Below are positions 50,458-59,551 of a DNA stretch of 64,000 nucleotides, piece after piece. Made by a program: the position numbers and the translations under genes. The stretch covers positions 186,001 to 250,000 of the forward strand of contig NZ_FOVH01000006.1 of the NCBI RefSeq assembly GCF_900115095.1, in the 5' to 3' direction. Source of the DNA: Actinomadura madurae (GTDB lineage Bacteria > Actinomycetota > Actinomycetes > Streptosporangiales > Streptosporangiaceae). The notes under the pieces are model-generated. The model was not told where the DNA came from and searched no databases. It was given only the letters and a program-made list of their open reading frames with translations. Each line of letters opens with the position of its first letter. The first letter of the stretch is position 1.

Positions 50458-51473
50458 CGCGGCGCCGTCGTCCCCGCGGTGTCGGCGAAGTGGCAGGCGA
50501 CCGCCTGGGGCAGCCCGTCCCGCCGGACGAGCCCGGGCACCTCCCGCTCGCAGACCTCGGCCGCCATGTAGCAGCGGGTCCGGAAGCGGCACCCGCTCGG
50601 CGGCGCGGCGGGAGAGGGCACCTCCCCGCGCAGCACGATCTCTCGCGCGGCGTCGTCCGGGCGGTCGCGCACGGACGGCGCCGCCGACAGCAGCGCCCGC
50701 GTGTACGGGTGCTGCGGGTCGCCGAACACCTCGGCGGCGGCGCCCCGCTCCACGATCGTCCCGAGGTACATGACGGCGACGTCGTGCGCGATGTGCCGGA
50801 CGACGTCCAGGTCGTGGGAGATGAACAGGTACGCCACGCCCAGCTCGGACTGCAGGTCGGCGAGCAGGTTCAGGATCTGCGCGCGGATCGACACGTCCAG
50901 CGCCGACACGGCCTCGTCGCACACGATGAGCTTCGGCCGCAGTGCGAGCGCGCGGGCGATGCCGACCCGCTGGCACTGCCCGCCCGACAGCTCGTGCAGG
51001 TGCCGCGACCCGTGCTCCGCCGACAGCCCGACCAGGTCGAGCAGCCGCGCGATCTCGGCGTCCTCCCGCTCGCGCGGCACGATCCCGGGGTGGACGCGCC
51101 AGCCCTCGGCGATGACGGCGGCCACGGTCATCCGCGGGTTCAGCGACGTGTAGGGGTCCTGGAACACCATCTGCAGGTCGCGGCTCATCCGCCGGCGGCG
51201 CCGGGCCGGGACCGCCGCGAGGTCGGCGCCGGCGAACTCGATGGCGCCGGCGAAGGCGGGACGGAGCCCCACGATCGCCCGCGCCAGCGTGGACTTCCCG
51301 CAGCCGGACTCGCCGACGACGCCGAGCGTGCGCCCCGCGCGGACGGCGAGGTCGATCCCGGCGACGACGGGCACGCGCCGCCGCCCGAACCCGTGCCGGC
51401 CGGGCCGCTCGTATCCCGCCTCCAGGCCGCTGACCCTCAGCACGACCTCGGTGTCCTGCGCGGTGGCCGTCAT
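50454..51473 (-). CDS. Oligopeptide/dipeptide-type ABC transporter ATPase (DppF-like)
   Basis: A 339-residue ATPase: Walker A GESGCGKST (about 54-62), Q loop MVFQDPYTSLNPRM, signature LSGGQCQRVGIARAL (about 167) and Walker B LIVCDEAVSALD (about 190; C in place of the usual A before DE). The C-terminal oligopeptide-transporter motif CRFRTRCYMAAEVCE has the Cys residues of a metal-cluster-like site. It is the last gene of the nine-gene leftward operon, overlapping DppD by four bases. Confidence 0.92.
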   Translation of the reverse strand: MTATAQDTEVVLRVSGLEAGYERPGRHGFGRRRVPVVAGIDLAVRAGRTLGVVGESGCGKSTLARAIVGLRPAFAGAIEFAGADLAAVPARRRRRMSRDLQMVFQDPYTSLNPRMTVAAVIAEGWRVHPGIVPREREDAEIARLLDLVGLSAEHGSRHLHELSGGQCQRVGIARALALRPKLIVCDEAVSALDVSIRAQILNLLADLQSELGVAYLFISHDLDVVRHIAHDVAVMYLGTIVERGAAAEVFGDPQHPYTRALLSAAPSVRDRPDDAAREIVLRGEVPSPAAPPSGCRFRTRCYMAAEVCEREVPGLVRRDGLPQAVACHFADTAGTTAPR

Positions 51474-52504
51474 CGGGGCTCCTCGGTGTCCTGGGCGGCG
51501 GTGACCTCGGCGGAGTGGTGACAGGCGACGGCGCGGTCGCCGTCCTCGGCGAGCGGCGGGTCCTCCTCGCGGCACACCTCCGTCGCGAACGGGCAGCGCG
51601 GATGGAACGCGCAGCCGCCCGGCGGGCGCCTCGGGTCCGGCGGGACGCCCTTGATCGGCTTGAGGCGGCCGTCCGCCTCCGCGTCCGGCACGGCCTCCAG
51701 GAGCCCGAGCGTGTAGGGGTGCGCGGGACGCGTGTAGACGGCGTCCAGCGGGCCCCTCTCGACGATCCGCCCCGCGTACATGACCGCGACGTCCTGCGCG
51801 ACCCGCGCCACCACGCCGAGGTCGTGCGAGACCAGCAGCGTCGCGAGGTCGGCCTCGCGCTGCCGCCGGGCGAGCAGCCGCAGGATCTGCGCCTGGACGG
51901 TGACGTCCAGCGCGGTCGTCGGCTCGTCGGCGAGCAGGACCGACGGGCCGAGCGCCAGCGCCATCGCGATCACCGCGCGCTGCCGCATCCCGCCGGAGAA
52001 CTCGTGCGGATGGTCGCCGTAGCGGGACTCGGCGTCGGCGATGCCGACCTCGCGCATCAGCGCGACGGCCCGCTCCCGGGCCTCCCGCCGGCCGAGCCCG
52101 AGGCGCCGCCGGAACGGCTCGGCGATCTGCCGGCCGACGGCGAAGCCGGGGTTCAGCGCCGCCATCGGATCCTGGAAGACCATCGCGACACGGCCGCCGC
52201 GCACCTCGCGCCACCGCCGCGCCGAGAACCCGCCGGTGTCCTCGCCGTCCAGGACGACGCTCCCGGAGGTGACCTCCGCGCCGGGCGGCAGCAGCCCGAT
52301 CAGCGCGAGCGAGGTCAGGCTCTTGCCGCTGCCGGACTCGCCGACCAGGGCGAGCACGCGCCCGCGCCGCAGCCGCAGGTCGACGCCCCGCACGACGGGG
52401 GTGAGGCGGCGGCCGGACCGGAACCCGATGTGGACGCCGCGCAGCTCGGCGGCGGCGCCCCCGGCCGCCGGGGTCTGCGCGGGGTGGACGGCTGGAACGG
52501 TCAT
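51470..52504 (-). CDS. Oligopeptide/dipeptide-type ABC transporter ATPase (DppD-like)
   Basis: A 344-residue ATPase with Walker A GESGSGKSL (about 55-63), signature FSGGMRQRAVIAMALA (about 168) and Walker B VLLADEPTTALD (about 190), plus the C-terminal CAFHPRCPFATEVC motif. It pairs with the DppF-like protein to energise import. Its ATG is 25 bases after the DppC-like stop and its end overlaps DppF (ATGA). Confidence 0.92.
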   Translation of the reverse strand: MTVPAVHPAQTPAAGGAAAELRGVHIGFRSGRRLTPVVRGVDLRLRRGRVLALVGESGSGKSLTSLALIGLLPPGAEVTSGSVVLDGEDTGGFSARRWREVRGGRVAMVFQDPMAALNPGFAVGRQIAEPFRRRLGLGRREARERAVALMREVGIADAESRYGDHPHEFSGGMRQRAVIAMALALGPSVLLADEPTTALDVTVQAQILRLLARRQREADLATLLVSHDLGVVARVAQDVAVMYAGRIVERGPLDAVYTRPAHPYTLGLLEAVPDAEADGRLKPIKGVPPDPRRPPGGCAFHPRCPFATEVCREEDPPLAEDGDRAVACHHSAEVTAAQDTEEPR

Positions 52505-52529
52505 GTGCGCCTCTCAGGAACGTGCGCCA

Positions 52530-53411
52530 TCAGATCTGGGCCCGGGGATCGGCCAGGTCGCGGAACGCGTCGCCGACGATGCCGACGCCGGTGACCACGG
52601 CCGCCAGCGCGAGCGCCGGCATCGTGGAGATCCACCAGGCGGAGCCGAGGTAGTCGCGGCCCGCCGAGACCGTCGCGCCCCACGACGCCTGGTCCGGCGG
52701 GATGCCGAGGCCGAGGAAGCTCAGCGACGCCTCCGCCACCATGACCAGGCCGATCTGCACGGTGGCGGCGACCAGCAGCGGCTGCCAGCAGGACGGCAGC
52801 ACGTGCCGGAAGAGGATCCGCAGGTTCCCGGCGCCGAGCACCCGCGCCGAGTCGACGTATTCCAGGTCGCGGGTGGCGAGCGCGGACGCCCGCACCACCC
52901 GCGCGAAGATCACCCAGCGGGTCACGGCGAGGGTGATGACGATGTTGGTGACGCTCGGCCCGAGGACGCCCGCGATCAGGATGGCGAGCAGGATCGACGG
53001 GAACGCCAGCTGCATGTCCCCGAAGCGGGACAGCACGGTGTCGGCCCAGCCGCCGAAGTACCCGGACACGAGCCCCACCACCAGGCCGGCGGCCCCGCCG
53101 ATCAGGACGGTCGCGGTGCCGACCAGCAGCGACACCCGGCTCCCGGCGAGCAGCGTGGTGAGCATGTCCCGGCCGACCTGGTCGGTGCCGAGCCACGCGA
53201 CCGACCCGTCGCCGAGCCGCGACCCGGGCGGCAGCAGCCGGTGCGGCAGGTCCGTCGCGACCGGGTCGTAGGGCAGCAGCATCGGCCCGAACACGGCCGC
53301 AAGAACGAACATGCCGACGATCCCGAGCCCGGCCCACGCCCGCGCGGGCGGCCTCCTTCTCCGCCGCCGGACGTCCGGCGGCGGGATCGCGGCAGGAGCA
53401 ATGGCACTCAT
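52530..53411 (-). CDS. Peptide-type ABC transporter permease (DppC-like)
   Basis: A 293-residue permease with an N-terminal cytoplasmic Arg-rich lead, about six helices, GTDQVGRDMLTTLLAGSRVSL (about 92) and an EAA-like loop EYVDSARVLGAGNLRILFRHVLP (about 183). ATG 53411 has AAGGAGG six bases upstream; the longer frame to 53492 is unlikely. It lies 49 bases after the DppB-like gene. Confidence 0.92.
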   Translation of the reverse strand: MSAIAPAAIPPPDVRRRRRRPPARAWAGLGIVGMFVLAAVFGPMLLPYDPVATDLPHRLLPPGSRLGDGSVAWLGTDQVGRDMLTTLLAGSRVSLLVGTATVLIGGAAGLVVGLVSGYFGGWADTVLSRFGDMQLAFPSILLAILIAGVLGPSVTNIVITLAVTRWVIFARVVRASALATRDLEYVDSARVLGAGNLRILFRHVLPSCWQPLLVAATVQIGLVMVAEASLSFLGLGIPPDQASWGATVSAGRDYLGSAWWISTMPALALAAVVTGVGIVGDAFRDLADPRAQI

Positions 53412-53460
53412 GCGGCCTCCTTGTGGGGGGCGACCCCCCACGCCCCCTGGTTCGCTTCGC

Positions 53461-54387
53461 TCATGCGTTCTCCGGGGTAAGGCGAGGATCAAGCGCGACG
53501 CACAGGACGTCGACGAGCAGGTTCAGCGCGATGTAGGAGACCGTGATGGTCACGATCGCCGCCTCGACGACCGCGTAGTCGCGGTTGGTGATGGCGTCGA
53601 CCATCAGCGAGCCGATGCCCGGCCAGGAGAAGACGACCTCCACGATCACGGCGTTGGCGATGAAGTTGCCCATCAGCAGCCCGAGGACGGTGACGACGGG
53701 CAGGGCGATGTTGCGCGCCACGTGCACGTACATCACCGCGCCCTCGCCGGTGCCCTTCGCGCGGGCGGTGCGGACGTAGTCCTTGCCGCTCTCCTCCAGC
53801 GCCCCGTTGCGGACGAGCCGCGCGAGCCAGCCGACGAAGGGGAGCGCGAGCGTCACCGACGGCAGGACCACCGCCTCGGGCCCGCCGCCCGCGGTGCTCG
53901 GCAGCCAGTTCAGCTGCCGGGCGAACAGCAGGATCAGCACGATCCCGAGCCAGAACGACGGCACCGCCTGCCCGATCAGTGAGCCGGTCGAGACGAGCCA
54001 GTCGAGGACGCCGCCGGGGCGCCGCGCGCACAGCATGCCGAGCGGGTAGCCGGCCGCGAGGGTGATGACCAGGGCGAGCGCGGCCAGGGACAGGGTGGCG
54101 GGGAACCGGTCGAGGACGGCGCCCATCGCGCCGCCGCCGAGCCGCCACGAGTCGCCGAAGTCGCCCCGCAGCACCTCGCCCATGTGCGCGAGGTACTGGC
54201 GCCACAGTGGATCGTCGAGACCGAAGTCGGCGCGGACCGAGGCGAGCTGCGCGGGGCTCGCGTCCGGTCCCAGGATCAGCGTCGCGGGGTCGCCGGGGAC
54301 GACGCGGACGACGACGAAGACGAGAGCGATCGCGCCCCAGGCCACGATGAGCGCCTGGCCGGCGCGCCTGAGCAGGAACCGTCCCAT
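53461..54387 (-). CDS. Peptide-type ABC transporter permease (DppB-like)
   Basis: A 308-residue permease with DppB features: RFLLRRAGQALIVAWG at the start, VRVVPGDPATLILG (about 27), and the loop DYVRTARAKGTGEGAVMYVHVARN (about 206). ATG 54387 shares one base with the LacI stop (TGATG), so permease translation depends on the regulator gene upstream, an unusual gene order inside a transport operon. Confidence 0.92.
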   Translation of the reverse strand: MGRFLLRRAGQALIVAWGAIALVFVVVRVVPGDPATLILGPDASPAQLASVRADFGLDDPLWRQYLAHMGEVLRGDFGDSWRLGGGAMGAVLDRFPATLSLAALALVITLAAGYPLGMLCARRPGGVLDWLVSTGSLIGQAVPSFWLGIVLILLFARQLNWLPSTAGGGPEAVVLPSVTLALPFVGWLARLVRNGALEESGKDYVRTARAKGTGEGAVMYVHVARNIALPVVTVLGLLMGNFIANAVIVEVVFSWPGIGSLMVDAITNRDYAVVEAAIVTITVSYIALNLLVDVLCVALDPRLTPENA

Positions 54388-55442
54388 CAGCCGCCTCCCG
54401 CACGGGACGACGCGCGGACGACGAGCTCGGCGGGCAGCAGCGTCTGCCGCGGGGAGCCCGCCGCGGCCTCGCCCGACATCCGTTCGAGGAGCCGGTCCAC
54501 GGCCGTGGCGCCGACGTCGGCGGCCGGCAGCCGGACGGTGCTGAGCGGCGGCGCGAGGTAGGCGGCGAACGCGTGGTCGCCGTGCCCGGCGATCCGCACG
54601 TCCCCCGGGATGCGCAGCCCGTGCTCGGTGAACGCCCGGTACACGCCGAGCGCGAAGTAGTCGTTGCCGGCCAGGACGGCGGCGCCCGGCCCGATGCGCG
54701 CGGCGAGCTCCCGCCCGATCTCGTAGGAGTCGACGGGGTCCCACGGCTGCGAGCTGGCCTCGCGGCGCCGCGTCGGCACCTTGACCATGTGGTCGTCGCG
54801 GACCGTGACGCCGTGCTCGTCCAAAACCGTCCGGAACCCCCGGACGCGCTCCGCCACCGGGGAGATGTCCAGGTCCTCCTCGACCAGGTACAGGTCGCGG
54901 GCGCCGCCGGCCACGAGGTGCTCGGTCGCCCGCCGGGCGCTGTCGTAGTAGTCGACGCCGACGAGGTCGGTGTCCAGCTCCGGCAGGTCGCGGTTGAGCA
55001 GGACCACCGGCGTCCCCGACTTGCGGAGCCGCTCCCAATGGTCGGACCCGTGCTGGACGGGCACGGCGAGCACGCCGTCCACGCCCCAGCGCATCAGCTC
55101 GTCCACGACGCGGCGCTCGTTCTCCACGCTGTCCTCGGTGACCATCAGCATCAGCGCGTAGCCGTGCACCCGCCCGCGCTCCTCGATCGCGCTGATCAGC
55201 CGGGCGTAGAACGGGTTGGACGGGTTGGTGATCACCAGGCCGATCGTCATCGCGTTGCCCTGCACCAGGGACCGCGCCATCGTGTTCGGCACGTACCCGA
55301 GCCGCTCCGCCTCGGCCCGCACCCGCTCGCGGGTCTCGGGGCTCACCGCGTCCTTGCCGGCGAGGGCGCGGGACACGGTGTTGACCGACAGGTCGAGGGC
55401 GGCGGCGATGTCGCGCAGGGTGGCCCTGCGGCGGGGTGTCAT
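54387..55442 (-). CDS. LacI-family transcriptional regulator within the transport operon
   Basis: A 351-residue repressor with the LacI HTH ATLRDIAAALDLSVNTVSRALAGK (about 8-31) and a sugar-binding-like domain. Family-5 peptide-type transporters under LacI control often import sugars rather than peptides. It is embedded between the binding protein (4-base overlap) and DppB (1-base overlap), so it is produced with its own targets. The best candidate operator is the 20-bp palindrome TCACATTAACGTTAACGTGA at 59418-59437 at the operon head. Confidence 0.92.
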   Translation of the reverse strand: MTPRRRATLRDIAAALDLSVNTVSRALAGKDAVSPETRERVRAEAERLGYVPNTMARSLVQGNAMTIGLVITNPSNPFYARLISAIEERGRVHGYALMLMVTEDSVENERRVVDELMRWGVDGVLAVPVQHGSDHWERLRKSGTPVVLLNRDLPELDTDLVGVDYYDSARRATEHLVAGGARDLYLVEEDLDISPVAERVRGFRTVLDEHGVTVRDDHMVKVPTRRREASSQPWDPVDSYEIGRELAARIGPGAAVLAGNDYFALGVYRAFTEHGLRIPGDVRIAGHGDHAFAAYLAPPLSTVRLPAADVGATAVDRLLERMSGEAAAGSPRQTLLPAELVVRASSRAGGG

Positions 55443-56956
55443 GGGGTCCTCCTGACCGTGGACAGGTCGGGCTGGTTGTTCGCGGCCGGGGTGAAGCCGG
55501 TGATTTCGCTCCGCAGCCCGTAGGCGGTGGTGAGCGTGGCCGGGAAGATCCCGACCGCGTCGTCCCAGATGGTCTCGCACGCCTGGGCGTACAGCTCCTC
55601 GCGCCGCTTCGGATCGGCGGACTGCCCGGCCTCGGCGAGCACCTTGTCCAGCGCGGGGTTCCTGTAGCCCATCCGGTCGGCCTTGGACGTGTAGAGCCGC
55701 CCGAGCGTGAACGCGGCGTCGCCGGTCGTCACGGTGTTGGTCTGCAGCTCCATATCCCAGTCGAGGGAGTTGAGGCGCTGCAGCCACTGGGCCTTCTCGA
55801 TGCTCTGCGGGGTCACCTTCACGCCGACCTCGTCCCACGCGGAGATCATCGACTGGGCCAGCTCGCGGGCGAGCGGGCCGGTCGCGTCGAACCACATCAT
55901 CGTGGTCTCGAACCCGTCCCCGAGCCCGGCGTCCCGCAGCGCCCCGCGGGCCGCGTCCGGGTCGTGCCCGTACGGCCGCTGCCCGGCGTGCCCGAACACG
56001 GTCGAGGGGATCGGCGCGCGCATCCGCTCGGCGCCCGCGCCGAACAGCCTCCCGACGATCTCCTCCAGGTCGAGCGCCTGCCACATCGCCCGCCGGACGC
56101 GCGGGTCGGTGAACGGCCTGCGGCCGCAGTTGAACCACGTCAGGTAGTAGGTCCAGCTCGGCACCGTCTCGACCCTGACGCCGCGCTCCCCCCGCACCTC
56201 GGCAAGCTGGTCGGACGGGACGGGCCACAACAGGTCGACGTCCCCGTTCCGCAGCGCCGTGATCGCGCTGGAGGCCTCGGCGATGAACGGCATCGAGATC
56301 CCCGGGAGCCCGGCCCGGCCGCCCCAGTACCCGTCGAACCGGGCCAGCTCCACGGCGGTCGACGGGGTGAACCCGGTGACGCGGAACGGCCCCGAGCCCA
56401 CTGGCCGCCGCTTCTGCGCGGGGTCGGCGACGAGCCGCGCCGGGACGATGAACAGCAGCGTCAGGTTCACCGGCAGCGTGCCCATCGGCCCGTCCGTCAC
56501 GAACGTGACGCGGTGGTCGCCGTCCGCCCGCGCGGACTTCACCGTCGCCCACAGCGCGGACTGCGCCGACTTCACCGCCTTGGTCCGCTCCAGGCAGGCG
56601 ACGACGTCCCGCGCGGTGAGCGGGCTCCCGTCATGGAAGCGGACGCCGGGGCGCAGCTCGAACACCCACGTCGTCTCGTCCGCCCGCCGCCAGGATGTGG
56701 CGAGGCCCGGGGCGAGCCGCTCGCCGTCGTACCGGACGAGCGTGTCGAACACCAGCCGCTTGACGATCAGCGAGGCCTCGTCGACCGCCGTCCCCGCGTT
56801 GTAGGGGTCGAGGTCGGTGACCGGCTGCCCGAACGCGGCCCGCAGCGATCCGCCCGGCGCGGCCCCGGCGCCGCCCGGCCGGCCGCAGCCGCCGAGCGCC
56901 ACCGCCGACGCGGCCAGGCCGGCCAGGGCGAGGAACTCGCGCCTGCGCACGTCCAT
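55439..56956 (-). CDS. ABC transporter substrate-binding lipoprotein, family 5
   Basis: A 505-residue SBP_bac_5 protein. The N-terminus has a twin-arginine-like RRREFLAL motif and a lipobox ending at Cys24 (ALGGC), indicating a Tat-exported lipoprotein. SBP_5 features: VRFHDGSPLTARDVVACLER (about 117) and DPRVRRAMWQALD (about 285). Members bind peptides, nickel or oligosaccharides; LacI partnership and secreted hydrolase neighbours favour a sugar or glycoconjugate, by inference. It starts 11 bases after the small unknown gene. Confidence 0.92.
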   Translation of the reverse strand: MDVRRREFLALAGLAASAVALGGCGRPGGAGAAPGGSLRAAFGQPVTDLDPYNAGTAVDEASLIVKRLVFDTLVRYDGERLAPGLATSWRRADETTWVFELRPGVRFHDGSPLTARDVVACLERTKAVKSAQSALWATVKSARADGDHRVTFVTDGPMGTLPVNLTLLFIVPARLVADPAQKRRPVGSGPFRVTGFTPSTAVELARFDGYWGGRAGLPGISMPFIAEASSAITALRNGDVDLLWPVPSDQLAEVRGERGVRVETVPSWTYYLTWFNCGRRPFTDPRVRRAMWQALDLEEIVGRLFGAGAERMRAPIPSTVFGHAGQRPYGHDPDAARGALRDAGLGDGFETTMMWFDATGPLARELAQSMISAWDEVGVKVTPQSIEKAQWLQRLNSLDWDMELQTNTVTTGDAAFTLGRLYTSKADRMGYRNPALDKVLAEAGQSADPKRREELYAQACETIWDDAVGIFPATLTTAYGLRSEITGFTPAANNQPDLSTVRRTP

Positions 56957-56967
56957 GGCGGTCCCCC

Positions 56968-57312
56968 TCAGCTCTTCAGCGCGAGGTAGATCATCACCTT
57001 GGCCGCCGCCTCGGCGCCGTCGCCGGCCTCGCCCTCGACGGTGCCCTTCAGCCGCAGCCAGCCGCCGAACCCCGACGACTCCCAGGTGGCCAGGTCGCCG
57101 GCCACCTCCCGCTCGGCGTCGAGGTCGCACCAGTGCAGTCCGTCGGGGGAGACCTGCGTGGTCACCCGCATCCGGGTGCCGGTCCCGGTCCGCTCCAGCG
57201 TCCGGACGAACCAGCGCGCCTCGGCGGCCCACGCCACCTCGTAGGGCTCGGTCGCGAACTCGCCCGCCAGGGTGCGGTTGCGTTCCAGGACGGCCGTGAA
57301 CGACTCGCGCAT
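56968..57312 (-). CDS. Small protein of unknown function in the LacI/Dpp operon
   Basis: A 114-residue soluble protein I do not recognise. It has a helical start (ESFTAVLERNRTLAG), then WAAEARWFVRTLER, QVSPDGLHWCDLD and ESSGFGGWLRLKGTVEGE, a beta-rich pattern that looks like a small sandwich or lipocalin-like domain. ATG 57312 is 14 bases after the stop of the larger unknown protein, so it belongs to the operon. Possibly an accessory to substrate binding or hydrolysis. Confidence 0.75.
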   Translation of the reverse strand: MRESFTAVLERNRTLAGEFATEPYEVAWAAEARWFVRTLERTGTGTRMRVTTQVSPDGLHWCDLDAEREVAGDLATWESSGFGGWLRLKGTVEGEAGDGAEAAAKVMIYLALKS

Positions 57313-57326
57313 GCTTCCGGGGCTCC

Positions 57327-58277
57327 TCACCAGTCCACCGAGATCAGTACCGAGTCCAGGTACAGGAAGTTGCGCACGTCGGTGTGCGTCCTGACCGAGA
57401 CGTAGAAGTTGAGCAGGTTCCGCAGGGAGCCGTACTCCTCGGCGTACGGCGGGACCGGCACGTCCCGCATGTCGTACACGGTGTCGTTGACCTGAAGCTC
57501 GACGTTCGACCTGGTGCTCGTGTCGATCGTCCAGCGCACGTAGTGCCAGTTCACCTTGGTCGGGACCTCGTTGTAGCAGAGTTCCTGCGGCCCGCCGAAC
57601 GGCTTCCAGTCGTCCGGCTCCGGCGCGGTGAAGTCGGCGGTCGGCGGGAGCTTGATCCTGCCCTCGAAGTGCTCGCGCGGCGTCGGCTCCGGCACCGTCG
57701 GGTACACCCACTCCCGCCGCAGGTTGTTCTCCAGGTCGGTGTTCAGGTACCGGGCGACGCAGTGGTAGCGGACGCCGTCGCAGATGTCGGTCGCGATCGT
57801 GAACGCGCCGAACTGCTGCTCGGACGGGTGCAGGTTCGCGTCCCACGGCCCGGCGCCGGCCTTGTCCGCCGCCTGGTTCTCCTCGGACGCCGCCTCCGTC
57901 TTGAACGTCAGGTAGGCCTCGAACTGGACGCGGCCACGTCCCGCCATCGTCAGCCGGCGGATGGCGACGCCGGTGTGCCCGGCGAGCGGGCGGGTGGCGA
58001 CCTTCAGCGCGTACGTCCCCGACATCGCGCCGTGCGTGCCGACGTCGAAGAAGTTGCAGGAGCTGAGCTGCGGCGGCCGGAAGTCGCGCATGTGGTCGTC
58101 GACGGTGTCGAGGTTCCCGTGCCCGTCGTAGTTGCCGAGCAGCTCGATCCAGCCGTGCGTCCCGGTGTTGAAGTCGTCGTGGACGAGGATCCTGTCCAGC
58201 GGGTCGAAACGGGACAGGGCGGGGTCGGCCCGGCGGAGTTCCGCGGCCGGTGACCGCTCGCTCGCGGGGGTCGTCAT
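57327..58277 (-). CDS. Beta-sandwich protein of unknown function (lectin/glucanase-like)
   Basis: A 316-residue protein without signal peptide. It is rich in aromatic beta segments: DDFNTGTHGWIELLGNYDGHG (about 34), GRVQFEAYLTFKTEA, WHYVRWTIDTSTRSNVELQVND (about 260) and FLYLDSVLIS at the end. The pattern fits a concanavalin-A/LamG-like jelly roll. ATG 58277 overlaps the nuclease/phosphatase gene by four bases and has AGGAGC upstream. I cannot give it a function; the operon suggests handling of a carbohydrate-bearing substrate. Confidence 0.75.
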   Translation of the reverse strand: MTTPASERSPAAELRRADPALSRFDPLDRILVHDDFNTGTHGWIELLGNYDGHGNLDTVDDHMRDFRPPQLSSCNFFDVGTHGAMSGTYALKVATRPLAGHTGVAIRRLTMAGRGRVQFEAYLTFKTEAASEENQAADKAGAGPWDANLHPSEQQFGAFTIATDICDGVRYHCVARYLNTDLENNLRREWVYPTVPEPTPREHFEGRIKLPPTADFTAPEPDDWKPFGGPQELCYNEVPTKVNWHYVRWTIDTSTRSNVELQVNDTVYDMRDVPVPPYAEEYGSLRNLLNFYVSVRTHTDVRNFLYLDSVLISVDW

Positions 58278-59389
58278 CGAGTGGGCTCCTGAATCCTGAC
58301 GGTGGCGTGCATCATGTTGTGGTCGGAGCGCAGCAGGTCGCGCGGCTCCCCGGCCTGGGCGGTGGTCTGCGGGACGAGCGTCCACTGCAGGACGCGCGTG
58401 CCGTTCTTCACGAAGATGTGGTCGATCTTGTCCGCGGACCTCGGCAGCGGGATCTTGCCGCCGTTGAAGGAGGCGTACTCCTCGCCCGTCCGGCGGTTCG
58501 GCGGTGCCGCCTCGAACGCGTCGACGTAGCCGACGTCGGCGAACGCGTCGTAGGCGCTGTGCCCCTCCTCCTTGGACGCGGAGTTCATGTCGCCGGCGAA
58601 CACGATCGGGAGCCGGCGCGTGGACGCGTTGTCCCGGGTGAGGTACTCGGCCGTCCGGCGCGCGTCGAGGTAGCGGACCTGGTCCCAGTTCTTCGTCCAG
58701 CCGTTCGGGTCGGTCGCGCCGTTCTTGCGGTACTCCAGGTGCATGTCGACGACGACGAACCGCGTCCCGGTGCGCAGGTCGCGCAGGGTGTTCCACGTCA
58801 TGGTCTTGCCGTAGATCTCGGTCGAGTCCGGCAGCCACAGCAGGTCGTGGGGGAGCGCCCCGCCGCGCTCGTCGAGGTGGGAGAAGCGGCGGGCGTCGTA
58901 GTAGGTGAACCGTCCGGCGCCCGACTTCAGCGGGTAGCCCTCCTGCGGGTGCCGCGTGCCGGCGTAGTCCGCGGGGGCCTCCGCGTACCCGCGGGCGCGC
59001 ATCGCCGCGGTGAGCGGCGCGCGGAACGACTCGACGTCCACGCCCGGCTGCGTCGGGGTCGCGTTGTTGCCGATCTCCTGGGTGACGACCACCCCGGCGC
59101 GCGCCCGGACGATGTCGTCGGCGACCCGGGCGGCGCGCCCGTCCGCCCAGGGGGCCAGCTTGGTCGCGCAGTCGCGCCCGATCGTGTCGACGCACTCCTG
59201 CTCGGTCGGCAGGCAGCCGTGCCCGCAGGTGTTGTAGGTCGCGATCCGGAGGTCGAGCCCGCGGCGCCCCTTCTGGGCGGCCTGCGCCCCGCCGGCGGGG
59301 ACGAGCAGGGCTCCGGGGACGAGCAGGGCGGCGAGGGCGGCGGTGACCGTCCTGAGCGCGGGGCGGGCGGGGGGACGAGAGGTCCTCAT
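58274..59389 (-). CDS. Secreted endonuclease/exonuclease/phosphatase (EEP) family protein
   Basis: A 371-residue exported EEP-fold enzyme: signal peptide (cleavage near GAQAAQ), TYNTCGHG (about 50-57), metal Glu in VVTQEIG (about 103), FAGDMNSAS with the DxN pair (about 248) and the C-terminal SDHNMMHA (about 357). The family includes DNase I-like nucleases, sphingomyelinases and inositol phosphatases. It is the first gene of the nine-gene operon, which may take up a product of this secreted activity. Cys residues near 55-75 may form a disulphide. Confidence 0.88.
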   Translation of the reverse strand: MRTSRPPARPALRTVTAALAALLVPGALLVPAGGAQAAQKGRRGLDLRIATYNTCGHGCLPTEQECVDTIGRDCATKLAPWADGRAARVADDIVRARAGVVVTQEIGNNATPTQPGVDVESFRAPLTAAMRARGYAEAPADYAGTRHPQEGYPLKSGAGRFTYYDARRFSHLDERGGALPHDLLWLPDSTEIYGKTMTWNTLRDLRTGTRFVVVDMHLEYRKNGATDPNGWTKNWDQVRYLDARRTAEYLTRDNASTRRLPIVFAGDMNSASKEEGHSAYDAFADVGYVDAFEAAPPNRRTGEEYASFNGGKIPLPRSADKIDHIFVKNGTRVLQWTLVPQTTAQAGEPRDLLRSDHNMMHATVRIQEPTR

Positions 59390-59417
59390 GCGCGGGGGCC
59401 TTCCGTTGTCGACTGAG

Positions 59418-59437
59418 TCACATTAACGTTAACGTGA
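59418..59437. promoter_or_regulatory. LacI-type operator at the head of the EEP/Dpp operon
   Basis: TCACATTAACGTTAACGTGA is a 20-bp palindrome with 9 of 10 pairs matching and the central CG of LacI-family operators. It lies 29 bases before the first start codon of the operon that contains a lacI-type gene, so autoregulation is likely. Confidence 0.75.
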
Positions 59438-59489
59438 TCGTTCACAAACCATGGATGTCCACCCGTCCGCCTGTCAAGAGCCGAAAAGA

Positions 59490-59531
59490 AGACGACCCGG
59501 CCGTCCGCGTGAGCGGACGACCGGGCCGTCT
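59490..59531 (-). terminator. Intrinsic terminator of the symporter operon
   Basis: An 18-pair stem with two mismatches (59490-59508 against 59513-59531). On the minus strand it is followed by a T-rich stretch (TCTTTTC), which makes this a complete Rho-independent terminator, 20 bases past the symporter stop. Confidence 0.8.
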
Positions 59532-59551
59532 GCGTGCCCGGCCGGTGCCGG

